From contig OX638377.1 of the NCBI GenBank assembly GCA_951813615.1, forward strand, positions 5,677,739 through 5,741,738: 64,000 nt of DNA. Reading direction: 5' to 3'. The position numbers and the translations under genes are program-made. Below, piece after piece: positions 25,081 through 34,273 of the stretch; within the stretch, counting starts at the first letter, position 1; the number at the start of each line of letters is the position of its first letter. Below the pieces are notes generated by a model. That model did not search any database. It saw nothing but the letters and a program-made list of their open reading frames with translations, and was not told the origin of the DNA. Origin of the DNA: an uncultured Latescibacterota bacterium. GTDB taxonomy: Bacteria; Latescibacterota; UBA2968; UBA8231.

Positions 25081-26445
25081 ATGAAAGCAATTATCGCAGC
25101 CGTTGCCTTGGCCGTCTTGTCCTGCGCCGAGGGAATCGGTGCTAGGGAACTAGAACTGGAAAAAGACGAACTCAAGTTCGGTTTCATCAAGCTGACCGAC
25201 TGCGCGCCCTTGGTCATTGCCAAGGAGCAGTTCTTCTTTGAGGACGAGGGGCTTTTCGTCACCTTGGAGGCGCAGGCCAATTGGAAGGTGCTGCTCGATC
25301 GCGTCATTGACGGCGAACTCGACGGGGCGCACATGCTGGCCGGGCAGCCGATTGGCGCGACCATTGGTTTCGGCACCCAAGCCCACATTATTACCGCCTG
25401 CAGCATGGATCTCAACGGCAATGGCATCACGGTCGCCAACGAGGTCTGGGAGCAAATGAAGCCCCACGTGCCCAAGCGCGCAGACGGCAAGCCGGCCCAC
25501 CCGATCAAGGCCGATGCGCTCAAGCCGATTGTAGAAGCCTACCGAGACGAGGGCCGCCAGTTCAAGATGGGCATGGTCTTTCCGGTTTCGACGCACAACT
25601 ACGAGTTGCGCTACTGGCTTGCCGCCGCTGGCATTAGTCCGGGTTACTACACTAGCGAGGACATAACCGGCATGACCGATGCCGACGTGCTGCTGTCGGT
25701 GACGCCGCCGCCGCAGATGCCGGCGACCTTGGAAGCGGGCACCATCTACGGGTACTGCGTGGGCGAGCCGTGGAACCAACAAGCCATGTTCAAGGACATT
25801 GGCGTGCCGGTGACGACCAACTACGACGTGTGGAAGAACAACCCGGAAAAGGTCTTTGGCGTCAGCAAGGCTTGGGCCGACAAGCACCCCAACACGCACA
25901 AAGCGGTGGTCAAGGCGCTAATTCGCGCTGGCAAGTGGCTCGACGAGGAAGGCGAAAATGGCGAGCCAAAAAACCGCATTGAAGCGGCGCGGATCCTCTC
26001 CCGCTCGGAGTATGTCGGCGCTGACTTTGAGGTCATCGCCAACAGCATGACCGGCACCTTTGAGTTTGAAAAGGGCGACAAGCGCACCATGCCCGACTTC
26101 AATGTGTTCTACCGCTACGACGCCACGTACCCTTTCTACAGCGACGGCGTTTGGTTTTTGACCCAGATGCGGCGCTGGGGCCAGATCGACGCCCCCAAAC
26201 CCGACTCTTGGTATCACGCAACGATTAAGGAAATCTACCGGCCCGACATCTGGCGCGAGGCCGCGGCCCTGCTCGTAGAGGATGGCTACCTGACCGCCGA
26301 CGAGATTCCCCAAACCGACGGCTACAAGGAGCCGACCAGCGACTTTATAGATGGAGTCGAGTACAATGGCCGTGAGCCCAACGACTATCTGCACAAATTT
26401 CGCGTGGGTATCAAGGACGACTACACCAAAACGTCGATGAAATAG
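25081..26445 (+). CDS. nrtA: Nitrate ABC transporter substrate-binding protein
   Basis: A 454-aa exported binding protein of the NrtA/CmpA family. AGGAG is placed 5-6 bases before the ATG at 25081, and the product begins with a signal peptide (MKAIIAAVALAVLSCAEG); the VLSC could be a weak lipobox, as NrtA is a lipoprotein in cyanobacteria. The core shows FGFIKLTDCAPLVIAKEQ, a family hallmark, then LDGAHMLAGQPIG, YELRYWLAAAGISPG and YCVGEPWNQQA. NrtA and the bicarbonate binder CmpA look alike, so nitrate is inferred from position between a nitrate reductase and the permease. Confidence 0.88.
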   Translation: MKAIIAAVALAVLSCAEGIGARELELEKDELKFGFIKLTDCAPLVIAKEQFFFEDEGLFVTLEAQANWKVLLDRVIDGELDGAHMLAGQPIGATIGFGTQAHIITACSMDLNGNGITVANEVWEQMKPHVPKRADGKPAHPIKADALKPIVEAYRDEGRQFKMGMVFPVSTHNYELRYWLAAAGISPGYYTSEDITGMTDADVLLSVTPPPQMPATLEAGTIYGYCVGEPWNQQAMFKDIGVPVTTNYDVWKNNPEKVFGVSKAWADKHPNTHKAVVKALIRAGKWLDEEGENGEPKNRIEAARILSRSEYVGADFEVIANSMTGTFEFEKGDKRTMPDFNVFYRYDATYPFYSDGVWFLTQMRRWGQIDAPKPDSWYHATIKEIYRPDIWREAAALLVEDGYLTADEIPQTDGYKEPTSDFIDGVEYNGREPNDYLHKFRVGIKDDYTKTSMK

Positions 26446-26456
26446 GAGGCGGTAGA

Positions 26457-27482
26457 TTGATAGTTGATAAGCTGAATAAAATTCTCATTTTCGTCGGGCT
26501 GACTTGGCTGACGCCGGTGGTCAAACTGGCCGCCGGGGAAAACCCTGGCCAGCAGGTCCGCGACATCTGGATCCTGATCGGCGTGCCCGTGAGTGCGTTC
26601 GTCGCCTTCCTGATGCTGTGGTCGCTAACTGCTGCCCAAATCGAGACTAGCTTGGGCAACATCCCAGGACCGATGCAGGCCTACCAGCAGGCGGTCGTGC
26701 TGTGGGAAGAGCACGTGGAGGAACGGGAAAAAGCGCAGGCGTTCTACGAGCGGCAGCAAAAGCGCAACGCCGAGAAATTGGCCGCAAACCCACAAGCCCA
26801 AGTCAAGATTCGCCAATACACCGGCAAGCCGACGTATCTGGACCAGATTGGCACTAGCCTATACACGGTTTTCGCCGGCTTTGCGCTGGCCTCGCTGGTG
26901 GCCGTGCCACTCGGCCTATTTTGCGGCATGAGCCGCACGATGATGAACGCTTTTAATCCATTGATCCAGATATTCAAGCCCGTGTCGCCGCTGGCTTGGC
27001 TGCCGCTGGTGACGATGGTGGTCAGTGCCCTCTACACGACCAACGACGGGCTATTTGAAAAGTCCTTTATCAATTCGGCGGTCACTGTGTCGCTGTGCTC
27101 GCTGTGGCCCGCGCTGATCAACACCGCCTTGGGCGTGTCGTCGCTAAGTCAGGATTACGTCAATGTGGCGCGGGTGCTCAACCTCGGAGTCAAGGACCGG
27201 ATTTTCAAGATCGTCCTGCCTGCCTCGCTGCCCTACATCTTCACGGGCCTGCGCATCTCGCTCGGCGTCGGCTGGATGGTGCTGATCGCCGCGGAGATGT
27301 TGGCGCAAAACCCAGGCTTGGGCAAGTTCGTGTGGGACGAGTTTCAAAACGGTAGCAGCCATTCGCTGGCGCGAATTTTGGTGGCGGTGCTAACCATTGG
27401 CTTTATCGGCTTTATGCTCGACCGGGCGATGGTCATCCTGCACAAGCTGGTCAGCTTCGGCGACGAGCCGGTCGGCACCTGA
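26457..27482 (+). CDS. nrtB: Nitrate ABC transporter permease
   Basis: A 341-aa inner-membrane permease of the NrtB/SsuC family. It starts at TTG 26457, since AGGAGG at 26445-26450 is ideally spaced and no better start exists. An N-terminal membrane segment is followed by a hydrophilic, charged stretch (about 75-120) longer than in most family members, then the BPD_transp_1 core with SLYTVFAGFALASLVAVPLG and the EAA-like loop at ARVLNLGVKDRIFKIVLPASLPYI (two parts). Eleven bases separate it from nrtA and nine from the ATPase gene, so it is within one operon. Confidence 0.88.
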   Translation: MIVDKLNKILIFVGLTWLTPVVKLAAGENPGQQVRDIWILIGVPVSAFVAFLMLWSLTAAQIETSLGNIPGPMQAYQQAVVLWEEHVEEREKAQAFYERQQKRNAEKLAANPQAQVKIRQYTGKPTYLDQIGTSLYTVFAGFALASLVAVPLGLFCGMSRTMMNAFNPLIQIFKPVSPLAWLPLVTMVVSALYTTNDGLFEKSFINSAVTVSLCSLWPALINTALGVSSLSQDYVNVARVLNLGVKDRIFKIVLPASLPYIFTGLRISLGVGWMVLIAAEMLAQNPGLGKFVWDEFQNGSSHSLARILVAVLTIGFIGFMLDRAMVILHKLVSFGDEPVGT

Positions 27483-27491
27483 GGGTATGGC

Positions 27492-28349
27492 ATGGCTTTT
27501 CTCGAATTGCGCAATGTCAGCAAAGCCTATGGCGAAGGTGCCGAGCGCACCGAGGTGCTCGCGAACGTCAGCTTGGAGATAGAGCAGGGCGAGTTCGTGG
27601 CCATTGTCGGTTTTTCGGGCAGCGGCAAGACCACGTTGATCTCGCTGATCGCCGGTCTGATCGAGCCTGACGAGGGCGAAATCCTCATCGACGGCAAGCG
27701 GATTGTCGGTCCCGGTCCCGAGCGCGGCGTCATCTTCCAGAACTATTCGCTGCTGCCGTGGCTGACCGTCTATGGCAACGTGGCCTTGGTGGTCAATCAC
27801 CTGTTCCCCGCTTGGCCGGCGAAAAAGCGCCGCGCCCACGTCGAGCGCTACGTTGAGATGGTCCATCTGATGCCGGCACTGCAAAAGCGGCCGGTAGAGC
27901 TTTCAGGGGGCATGCGCCAGCGGGTGGCCGTTGCGCGCGCCTTGGCGATGGACCCGGAGATTTTGCTGATGGACGAGCCGCTCAGCGCCCTCGATGCGCT
28001 GACGCGAGGCACCTTGCAGGCCGAGATTGAGAAGATTTGGCGCGAGGAGCGCAAGACCGCAGTGCTGATCACCAACGACGTTGACGAGGGCTTGGTCCTC
28101 GCCGACCGCATCATCCCGCTCAAGCCCGGAGCCGCGTCGCAGGCCGCGACGCTGGGGCCTCATTTTCAGGTGGAATTGGACCGGCCCCGCGACCGCACCG
28201 AACTCAATAGCGATGTCGGCTACAAAGTCGTCCGCAACGCCATCAGCAGTTATTTGCTCGAAGTGCGGCCCGACCAAGGGTTGGCTCAGCACACTGAGTT
28301 CAAGGAACTTGCGTTACCCAATCTAGAACCTATGGAGCTGTCTCGATGA
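27492..28349 (+). CDS. nrtC: Nitrate ABC transporter ATP-binding protein (NrtC/D-like)
   Basis: A 285-aa ABC ATPase. Walker A is GFSGSGKTT (40-48), the signature is LSGGMRQRV (about 137-145), and Walker B is ILLMDEPLSALD (about 157-168). Cyanobacterial NrtC has an extra C-terminal substrate-binding domain; it is absent here, so this is a plain ATPase. GAGGGT precedes the ATG. Its stop overlaps the next ATPase gene (ATGA), implying a heterodimeric motor as in NrtCD. Confidence 0.85.
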   Translation: MAFLELRNVSKAYGEGAERTEVLANVSLEIEQGEFVAIVGFSGSGKTTLISLIAGLIEPDEGEILIDGKRIVGPGPERGVIFQNYSLLPWLTVYGNVALVVNHLFPAWPAKKRRAHVERYVEMVHLMPALQKRPVELSGGMRQRVAVARALAMDPEILLMDEPLSALDALTRGTLQAEIEKIWREERKTAVLITNDVDEGLVLADRIIPLKPGAASQAATLGPHFQVELDRPRDRTELNSDVGYKVVRNAISSYLLEVRPDQGLAQHTEFKELALPNLEPMELSR

Positions 28350-29191
28350 ATGCGTATATTGAATTCACGGATCTCGCCAAGGTCTATCCGACGGTCGATG
28401 GGCCAGTAGCCGTGGTCAAGGGTTTTGATTTGCAGATTGACCAAGGAGAATTCGTCTCCATCATTGGCCACTCGGGCTGCGGCAAGTCAACGGTGCTGTC
28501 GATGATCGCCGGCCTCAACGAGGTCTCCGATGGGGCCATTTACATGGACGGACGCCGGGTCACCGGCCCGGGACCCGACCGCGGGGTGGTCTTCCAGTCG
28601 CCGAGTCTGTTTCCGTGGATGACGGCCATGGAGAATGTGCTGCTGGGCGTCGAACAGGTCTTTCCGCACGGCAGCAAGCGCGAGCGGCGGGAAATTGCCG
28701 AGTACTATCTCAACCGCGTGGGCTTGGTTGACGCGCTCGACAAGCGCGCGGCCGAGTTATCGCAGGGGATGCGCCAGCGCGTGGGTATTGCCCGCGCCTT
28801 TGCGCTCAAGCCCAAGCTGCTGCTGCTCGACGAGCCATTTGGAATGCTCGATTCGCTGACCCGCACCGAACTGCAAGACGTGCTGTTGGAGGTCTGGCGG
28901 CGAGACCGGATTACCGCAATCATGGTGACTCACGATGTGGATGAGGCGCTTTTTCTCTCCGACCGCGTAGTGATGATGACCAGCGGCCCGCAGGCCAAGG
29001 TCGGCGACGTTCTACCGGTGGAATTCCCGCGGCCGAGGGATCGACGCACGGTGTGTGAGCACGAGCACTTCTACGATTTGCGCGGCCACGTACTGCGCTT
29101 CCTCGACGGCCCGACGTTGGTCGAACCGGGCGCAGCACCGGATGAGGAACGGGAAACGCTAGACGAAACCGCCCCAAAGCAGGTAGCTTGA
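28346..29191 (+). CDS. nrtD: Nitrate ABC transporter ATP-binding protein (NrtD-like)
   Basis: A 281-aa ABC ATPase paired with the preceding one. Walker A is GHSGCGKST (about 46-54), the signature is LSQGMRQRVGIARAF with Gln in place of the first Gly of LSGGQ, and Walker B is LLLLDEPFGMLD. The C-terminal 40 residues are acidic and variable. The 4-base overlap with the upstream gene indicates translational coupling. Confidence 0.87.
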   Translation: MNAYIEFTDLAKVYPTVDGPVAVVKGFDLQIDQGEFVSIIGHSGCGKSTVLSMIAGLNEVSDGAIYMDGRRVTGPGPDRGVVFQSPSLFPWMTAMENVLLGVEQVFPHGSKRERREIAEYYLNRVGLVDALDKRAAELSQGMRQRVGIARAFALKPKLLLLDEPFGMLDSLTRTELQDVLLEVWRRDRITAIMVTHDVDEALFLSDRVVMMTSGPQAKVGDVLPVEFPRPRDRRTVCEHEHFYDLRGHVLRFLDGPTLVEPGAAPDEERETLDETAPKQVA

Positions 29192-29250
29192 CCGAGATTC
29201 GCGGTTTAACTTATTCTGTATCTATGCCCTCTTTACGTTGGAGGAACGCC

Positions 29251-30459
29251 GTGCGTCTTGCAATCTATTCCACATTTCTTTTAAGCGTAGTTGCATCCAG
29301 CGCTAGCTACGCTAAAAAAGAGATCGTCTGGGGTGGCCAGATTCGGCCGCGCTACGAGTTCCGCGATCCGTTCGCAAACAACTACGACTCCTTCACCTCC
29401 ATGCGGGTGCGGACTCAGATGGTGGCCTCGCTCAAGAGCGATGTCGATCTGATGATCCAGCTTCAAGACGTGCGCTTGTGGGGCGAGGAAAAGAATACCC
29501 TGACGGATTACAGCGCCGATAAGTTTGACCTGCATCAGGGCTATGTCCACCTGAAGAAACTGGGCGACGGCGACCACTCCCTCAAAATTGGCCGTCAGAT
29601 GGTAGCCCTTGGCGGTCAGCGGCTGATCGGCGCGGTCGAGTGGACCCAGCAAGGCCGGGTTTTCGACGGTTTGCAACTGCTGCTGGCACCCTCTTGGGGG
29701 CAGGTGAACCTGACGGCGATTCAGGTGGCCGAGTCGGACTCGACCTCGGGGCAGTTTGCAGACGACGCCTATTTGACGGGGGCATACGCGACCTTGGACC
29801 AACTGCCGGCCGGCAGCTGGGACCTGTACGCGCTCTACAACAAGGACGGAGCCAAGGACACGGATCAGGTCACTATGGGGGCGCGCTTGGCAGGAAAAAA
29901 GACGGCGTACTCGTATCGTTTCGAGGGTTCGTTTCAGACCGGTCAGCGCAGCGCCCAAGACGTATCGGCCTTCATGTTCGGTGGACGGATTGGCGGGTCT
30001 TTAGGCGAGCTGGACCTCACCCTGTGGTACGACTACCTATCCGGCGACGACGATCTGGCTGATGACAAGACCAAGGTCTTTGACACGCTCTTTGCGACCA
30101 ATCACAAGTACTATGGGTACGCCGATTTGTTTCTCAATATCCCGGTCCACACTGGGGGGCTGGGGCTGCAGGACTTGGCCCTCAAGGCGGCGCTGCCTCT
30201 GAGTGATCAGGTATCCCTCGGAGTCCACGGGCACTCCTTCCGCACAGCGCAAAAGGGTGACTTGGAGTCGAGCCATTTGGGCGAGGAAGTCGATTTGACG
30301 CTTACGTACAAATATCGTCCCGGCTTTACCGTCGTCGCCGGACTGTCGAGGGTAATAGCCGACGACAGCATGACTCGCGTTACTCGTTACAAGGATTCGA
30401 TTGAGGACTGGAACGGGGATATGACTTTTGCTTACCTTATGACCAATACGACCTTCTGA
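29251..30459 (+). CDS. Outer-membrane porin, alginate-export-like
   Basis: A 402-aa outer-membrane beta-barrel protein. The GTG at 29251 is chosen because GGAGGA (29240-29245) sits 5 bases upstream and the product then opens with a clean signal peptide ending SASYA; an ATG at 29224 and a TTG at 29188 lack one or both. The mature part has alternating amphipathic strands with frequent aromatic ends, and segments such as WGGQIRPRYEFRDP, SLKIGRQMVALGGQRLIGAVEW and TLTYKYRPGFTVVAG, typical of the Alginate_exp barrel family. As the last transport gene of the nitrate operon, it may let nitrate or another anion across the outer membrane, which is inferred from position. Confidence 0.75.
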   Translation: MRLAIYSTFLLSVVASSASYAKKEIVWGGQIRPRYEFRDPFANNYDSFTSMRVRTQMVASLKSDVDLMIQLQDVRLWGEEKNTLTDYSADKFDLHQGYVHLKKLGDGDHSLKIGRQMVALGGQRLIGAVEWTQQGRVFDGLQLLLAPSWGQVNLTAIQVAESDSTSGQFADDAYLTGAYATLDQLPAGSWDLYALYNKDGAKDTDQVTMGARLAGKKTAYSYRFEGSFQTGQRSAQDVSAFMFGGRIGGSLGELDLTLWYDYLSGDDDLADDKTKVFDTLFATNHKYYGYADLFLNIPVHTGGLGLQDLALKAALPLSDQVSLGVHGHSFRTAQKGDLESSHLGEEVDLTLTYKYRPGFTVVAGLSRVIADDSMTRVTRYKDSIEDWNGDMTFAYLMTNTTF

Positions 30460-30478
30460 GGGTGTTTTTTAATTCGAT

Positions 30479-31039
30479 ATGTCGCGTCGCATCACAAAGC
30501 CGATCTCGCCGTCTGGACTGCGGTCCTTCTTCCAACGGTTGGTCTTCCCTGGGTTTACTTCGCTAGGCATTGCCGACCGCGAAGTGGTCGATTACGTCGT
30601 CGATCTGCTGGTGAGCTTTGCGCGCACCGATCAACTCTACCGCATCCGCGATCTGCGTGGCCAACCGCTCGAAACCATCGCCGAGATGCTGGTGGAGCTC
30701 GGGCGTCAGCGTCAGCCAGAGCGGCGTTGGTCCTTCGACCGCGAGATGGATATCCGCCGGCACGCAGGCGACTACGCGCTTTTTACCACCGGGCTCTTCC
30801 GCACGTGGGTCGAGCGGCAGGGGCTTGGTGGCTACTACTTGGAGCAGGGCAGAAGAGCCTATGGAGCGGCAGCCGAACTGGCGCAGCTCGGCTTCGTGTC
30901 GCAAGCGCGGCTCTTCGGTGCCTTAGAGGACCAATTCGAGCATTTGTCCGGAGGGCTCGACTACGTGCGCAAGGTCTATATGCGGCCCGAACTACACGGT
31001 GGCGCGCACGGGGCGCTGATGCGCGAGCTAGGAATCTAA
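30479..31039 (+). CDS. Conserved-looking protein of unknown function
   Basis: A 186-aa cytoplasmic, mainly helical protein that I do not recognise. It has no signal peptide or membrane segment. It contains DREVVDYVVDLLVSFA, a charged stretch and a C-terminal Tyr- and Gly-rich part (GLGGYYLEQGRRAYGAAAEL). It starts 19 bases after the porin gene and is probably the last gene of the nitrate operon. Its stop overlaps by 4 bases the convergent stop of the surface-protein gene at 31036. Its position is compatible with a regulatory or assembly role but nothing in the sequence shows one. Confidence 0.6.
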   Translation: MSRRITKPISPSGLRSFFQRLVFPGFTSLGIADREVVDYVVDLLVSFARTDQLYRIRDLRGQPLETIAEMLVELGRQRQPERRWSFDREMDIRRHAGDYALFTTGLFRTWVERQGLGGYYLEQGRRAYGAAAELAQLGFVSQARLFGALEDQFEHLSGGLDYVRKVYMRPELHGGAHGALMRELGI

Positions 31040-33342
31040 TAGCTCAGGCTGATGCTGCGGACCAAGGTGCGGGTGGCGGAGTCGCCAGCGATTTGCAAGC
31101 GAAAAAGATAGAGGCCGGGCGGGGCCATTGCGCCGGAGTCGCCGCGGCCGTCCCAAGTTAGCTGGTAGTGGCCTGCCACGCCGGCGTCGTCACGCAGCGT
31201 GCGGACTAGCCGGCCGCGCAGGTCATAGACGCGGGCTTCAATGGGGCGGGCGTCGATGACCTTGAGCACGTCGAAAGAGATGGTGAGCGCGTCGTTGACG
31301 CCGTCGCCGTTGGGAGTAAAAATCCCCGCGCCCATGTCTAGGCGCGTGAGTAAACTCTCGTCCACGGGCAGCGAGACCGCATCGCCTGCTCCCTCCAAAT
31401 CAGAAACTGCATCGCCTGGATCGACCTGTTGACGCAGGGTGTCAAGCCCGCTTGCGCGTTCTAGAAAGGCGCGGAAGCGGGTATTGTTTTGGAAGATAGT
31501 GGCGGCAAAACCTAGCTCGACGCGCTCGGCGGCCGAGAGGCGCTCGGGCAAGTGCAAGCGGAGGCCCGCATTCGTCTGTTCTACTTCGGCGTTGACTGCC
31601 GCGTCGTCGATTTGCAGGCCGCGGAACGCGAGGGGCACCGAGGCTTCGAGGGCGATAGCTTCAAAGCCTTGGCTGTCGCGGGCGAATTCTGGGCGGAGGA
31701 AGTACGTGAAGTCGGTTTGTGCGCCCGGCGCAACGAGTGCGGGGTGGACTTCGCCGACGGCGGTGCGCGCCAAAGGACGGGAGTAGATCAAGCTCAGCGC
31801 GTCGAGGGCAATGCCGGCCTGCGGATCATCGGCGCGTAGCTCGGCTTCGAGCTGGACGTAGCGCCGAGGCGAAGGCGAGCGGAAGCGGGTGCCCGTATGG
31901 AGGTATTCCTCGCTCCACACGCTCCAGCCATCGCCGGGTTGGAGGGTGGTTTCGATGGGGCCACGGAATGAGGCGATCAGCTTTTCGTAGCGCCTTTTGG
32001 TAACTTCTTTGCCGTTTTTGTCAAAGTAGCGCATCTGCTCGACGACGTGGTCGCCGGTGCGGCTGCGCAGGGTGAATTGAGCTCCGAGCGGCGCGTCAAT
32101 TTCCCACTCAACTGCCGTGATATTCCAATTGGAGCCGAGGTCGATAACGGGCGAGCGCAGGACGACGCGGGCGGGGTACCCCTCGCCGTACACTTGGAAC
32201 TCGCTGACTAGCCCTAGGCCGTCCAAGCGGCCGGTGCTGTCAAAAGCGCTGCCCGACAGGCCGCCGCCGATGATGTTGCCGCCTTGGCTGGTGGGATAAA
32301 TCAAACGCAGGTAGCGGGCGGCGATTAGAGGGACATCGTGGCGAAAATTGCGCACGTCGAAGAGGTAGCGGGAATCGGGGGGAATGGAGGCCAACGCCTG
32401 CCAGGCCAGCGAGCCGTCGGGAGCCAGCGAGCCGTCGGAGTACTGTAGCTTATAGGAGAGGAAGTTGGCGTAGGCCAGCCGCAGCCGCGGCGGAATGCCC
32501 AGCGGCTCGCCCAAGAGCCAGACCGAATCGATCCAGTAGGTAGCCCCTAGATCAATGCGGTAATCGCCAAAGGTCTCGCTGCCGCCGCTGGAGCCTTTGG
32601 CAAGGGGGTTGACGCGCCACATGGTCGAGAGATCGCCGTCGAACATGACGGAGGGGATGCCGGCCACGGCGACGATGGCCGCCTCGACATCGACGGTGCC
32701 ACCTTTGGCAATCAGGTCAAAGGCGATATTGTCGCCAAAGGCTTTGATTTGGATTTCGGCGAGCGCGGGCGCGCCGGTCATTTCGCGAGTGGCCTCGATG
32801 CGGAGAACTTGGACGAGTTCGTCGTCGAGGTCGATCGTCACGTCGCGCCCTTCGTTGAAGGCAAAGCGCTCGCTGTGGCTGTAGAGTAGGGTGCCTTCGA
32901 CGACGACGTTGGCGCTGTTGATAAAGCGCTCGCCCTTGGAGAGCGAGAGGTTGAAAAAGGGCAGAGGCGGTGCGCTGTCGGCAAAGCGCAGGCGAATCTG
33001 TTGGACGGGAAACACCTGCCCCAAGTCGATCTCGAGCCACCAGTCCTTTGGAGCCGTGCCCGGCGGCGGACTCCAGCTAGTGGCGAGGTTGCCGTCAAAG
33101 GCGCGGGCCGCCGTAGATTGTGCCGCGCCGGCTCCGCGAACAGTAGCCTCAGAGAGCGGGTCGATGTCTTTGTCGATCCGCACCGGTCGCAGCGAGCCTG
33201 CTTCGTCGAGGCGCAGGCCGCCAGAGGGATAGACCCAGTTTTCCCCGATATCCGCCGCAGTCATAACTAGGCGCTCGGCGCGAATAGAGCTGCATGGCAC
33301 GAGCATGCACAGGGCTAAAGGCAAGAGGCGGAATGGAGACAT
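31036..33342 (-). CDS. Large secreted surface protein, discoidin-like plus FlgD-like domains (paralogue B)
   Basis: A 768-aa paralogue of the protein at 1021-3315. The ATG at 33342 begins a signal peptide (MSPFRLLPLALCMLVPCSS); a TTG 13 codons upstream is less likely. Two discoidin-like regions show AFDGNLATSWSPP with DWWLEIDLG (about 80-110) and MFDGDLSTMW with YRIDLGATYW (about 235-270). Shared central motifs are YFDKNGKEV, ASFRGPI, WSVWSEEY, SPSPRRYVQLE and FTYFLRPEF. The C-terminal 95 residues form the FlgD-like domain (IFTPNGDGVNDAL, VYDLRGRLV, WDGRGDSG). The two proteins can be aligned almost end to end by eye, implying duplication followed by strong divergence. Probably displayed on or released from the cell surface. 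Confidence 0.75.
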   Translation of the reverse strand: MSPFRLLPLALCMLVPCSSIRAERLVMTAADIGENWVYPSGGLRLDEAGSLRPVRIDKDIDPLSEATVRGAGAAQSTAARAFDGNLATSWSPPPGTAPKDWWLEIDLGQVFPVQQIRLRFADSAPPLPFFNLSLSKGERFINSANVVVEGTLLYSHSERFAFNEGRDVTIDLDDELVQVLRIEATREMTGAPALAEIQIKAFGDNIAFDLIAKGGTVDVEAAIVAVAGIPSVMFDGDLSTMWRVNPLAKGSSGGSETFGDYRIDLGATYWIDSVWLLGEPLGIPPRLRLAYANFLSYKLQYSDGSLAPDGSLAWQALASIPPDSRYLFDVRNFRHDVPLIAARYLRLIYPTSQGGNIIGGGLSGSAFDSTGRLDGLGLVSEFQVYGEGYPARVVLRSPVIDLGSNWNITAVEWEIDAPLGAQFTLRSRTGDHVVEQMRYFDKNGKEVTKRRYEKLIASFRGPIETTLQPGDGWSVWSEEYLHTGTRFRSPSPRRYVQLEAELRADDPQAGIALDALSLIYSRPLARTAVGEVHPALVAPGAQTDFTYFLRPEFARDSQGFEAIALEASVPLAFRGLQIDDAAVNAEVEQTNAGLRLHLPERLSAAERVELGFAATIFQNNTRFRAFLERASGLDTLRQQVDPGDAVSDLEGAGDAVSLPVDESLLTRLDMGAGIFTPNGDGVNDALTISFDVLKVIDARPIEARVYDLRGRLVRTLRDDAGVAGHYQLTWDGRGDSGAMAPPGLYLFRLQIAGDSATRTLVRSISLSY

Positions 33343-33450
33343 GCGCGATCTGCTGTTTTTTTGGAGAAAAGCACGGCTCAAGCGTCGGATATAAGATATA
33401 TTGGATTAAGGGCTGATACCATCCTATAAGCGAAAACAGACCGGTACGAG

Positions 33451-34203
33451 ATGTTCAAGCGCAGCAACATTACCTTTATCGTCGTTCCAGAAAAGGGTCG
33501 CAAGACCTTTGAGTTTAAGACCTCCAGCACAATCGTGTGGTTGCTGGGGTTGTGCTGTGTTGCCATACTCGTGCTCGTGCCCTTTGGGCTTAGTGCCTAT
33601 CTCGACAAGCACGGGCTAGTGCAGAGGGTAGCGCAGCTCGAGCAGGACAACGCCCTGCTCGAAGAGCAAGTCGGCCAGATAGATCGGCTTGAAGAAATGT
33701 TGGTCCGTCTCAAGCGCGGCAACGATCAACTGCGTGCCATCTTGGGCAAGCAAGAGGCATTAGACGAAGAGGAAGCGCAGCCCAGCGATGATTTTCCTTA
33801 TATCTCCTCTATGCAGCGGCTGCGTTGGGGTCACGTGCATACCGTTCCTACTTGGTGGCCGCTGCGCGGGCTCGTGATCAAGTCCTTTAGCGAGGAGCAT
33901 CCCTCGGTTGTTATTGCCGCGGCTGCGGGCAGCTTGGTAAGGGCCACTGCCGCAGGTCAAGTGATGCACGTGAGCTACGACGAGCACCTCGGCTACGTGG
34001 TGATGCTCGACCACGGCAATGGTTTGTTGACCGAATACGGATACAACGCGAGCTTGCTCGTCGATGCGGGGGACTACGTGCTCAAGGGGCAGTCCATAGC
34101 GCTCTTGGACGAGGGACGTGGCTCCCGGGGGCCGGGGTTGCACTACGCCGTTCAAGAGGATGGGCAGTTCCGCGACCCCTTGCTTTATAGATTGTGGATG
34201 TGA
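33451..34203 (+). CDS. M23/LytM-fold protein, apparently catalytically degenerate
   Basis: A 250-aa membrane-anchored protein: one transmembrane helix at about 29-50, a coiled coil at about 58-105 (heptads of Leu/Glu with VAQLEQDNALLEEQ), then an M23 peptidase fold from about 145. The fold is visible in VIAAAAGSLVRATAAGQVMHVS and YVVMLDHGNGLLTEYGYN, but the first zinc ligand pair is not seen where HxxxD should lie (EEHPSVVIAA), and the final HxH is reduced to GPGLHYAV. It therefore resembles non-catalytic LytM proteins such as EnvC and NlpD that activate amidases. The anchored coiled-coil layout supports that. It converges with groEL on a shared terminator. Confidence 0.7.
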   Translation: MFKRSNITFIVVPEKGRKTFEFKTSSTIVWLLGLCCVAILVLVPFGLSAYLDKHGLVQRVAQLEQDNALLEEQVGQIDRLEEMLVRLKRGNDQLRAILGKQEALDEEEAQPSDDFPYISSMQRLRWGHVHTVPTWWPLRGLVIKSFSEEHPSVVIAAAAGSLVRATAAGQVMHVSYDEHLGYVVMLDHGNGLLTEYGYNASLLVDAGDYVLKGQSIALLDEGRGSRGPGLHYAVQEDGQFRDPLLYRLWM

Positions 34204-34221
34204 AGAAAGGGAAGAACAAAA

Positions 34222-34254
34222 AAAGGCTCGCTGCCAAACAAGCAGCGAGCCTTT
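34222..34254. terminator. Bidirectional rho-independent terminator between M23 gene and groEL
   Basis: A perfect 13-bp stem, aaaggctcgctgc (34222-34234) and gcagcgagccttt (34242-34254), with a 7-base loop. A-run on one side and T-run on the other make it work in both directions, 19 bases after the M23 gene stop and 20 bases beyond the groEL stop. Confidence 0.9.
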
Positions 34255-34273
34255 TCTATTTGCGGCAAAAGGG

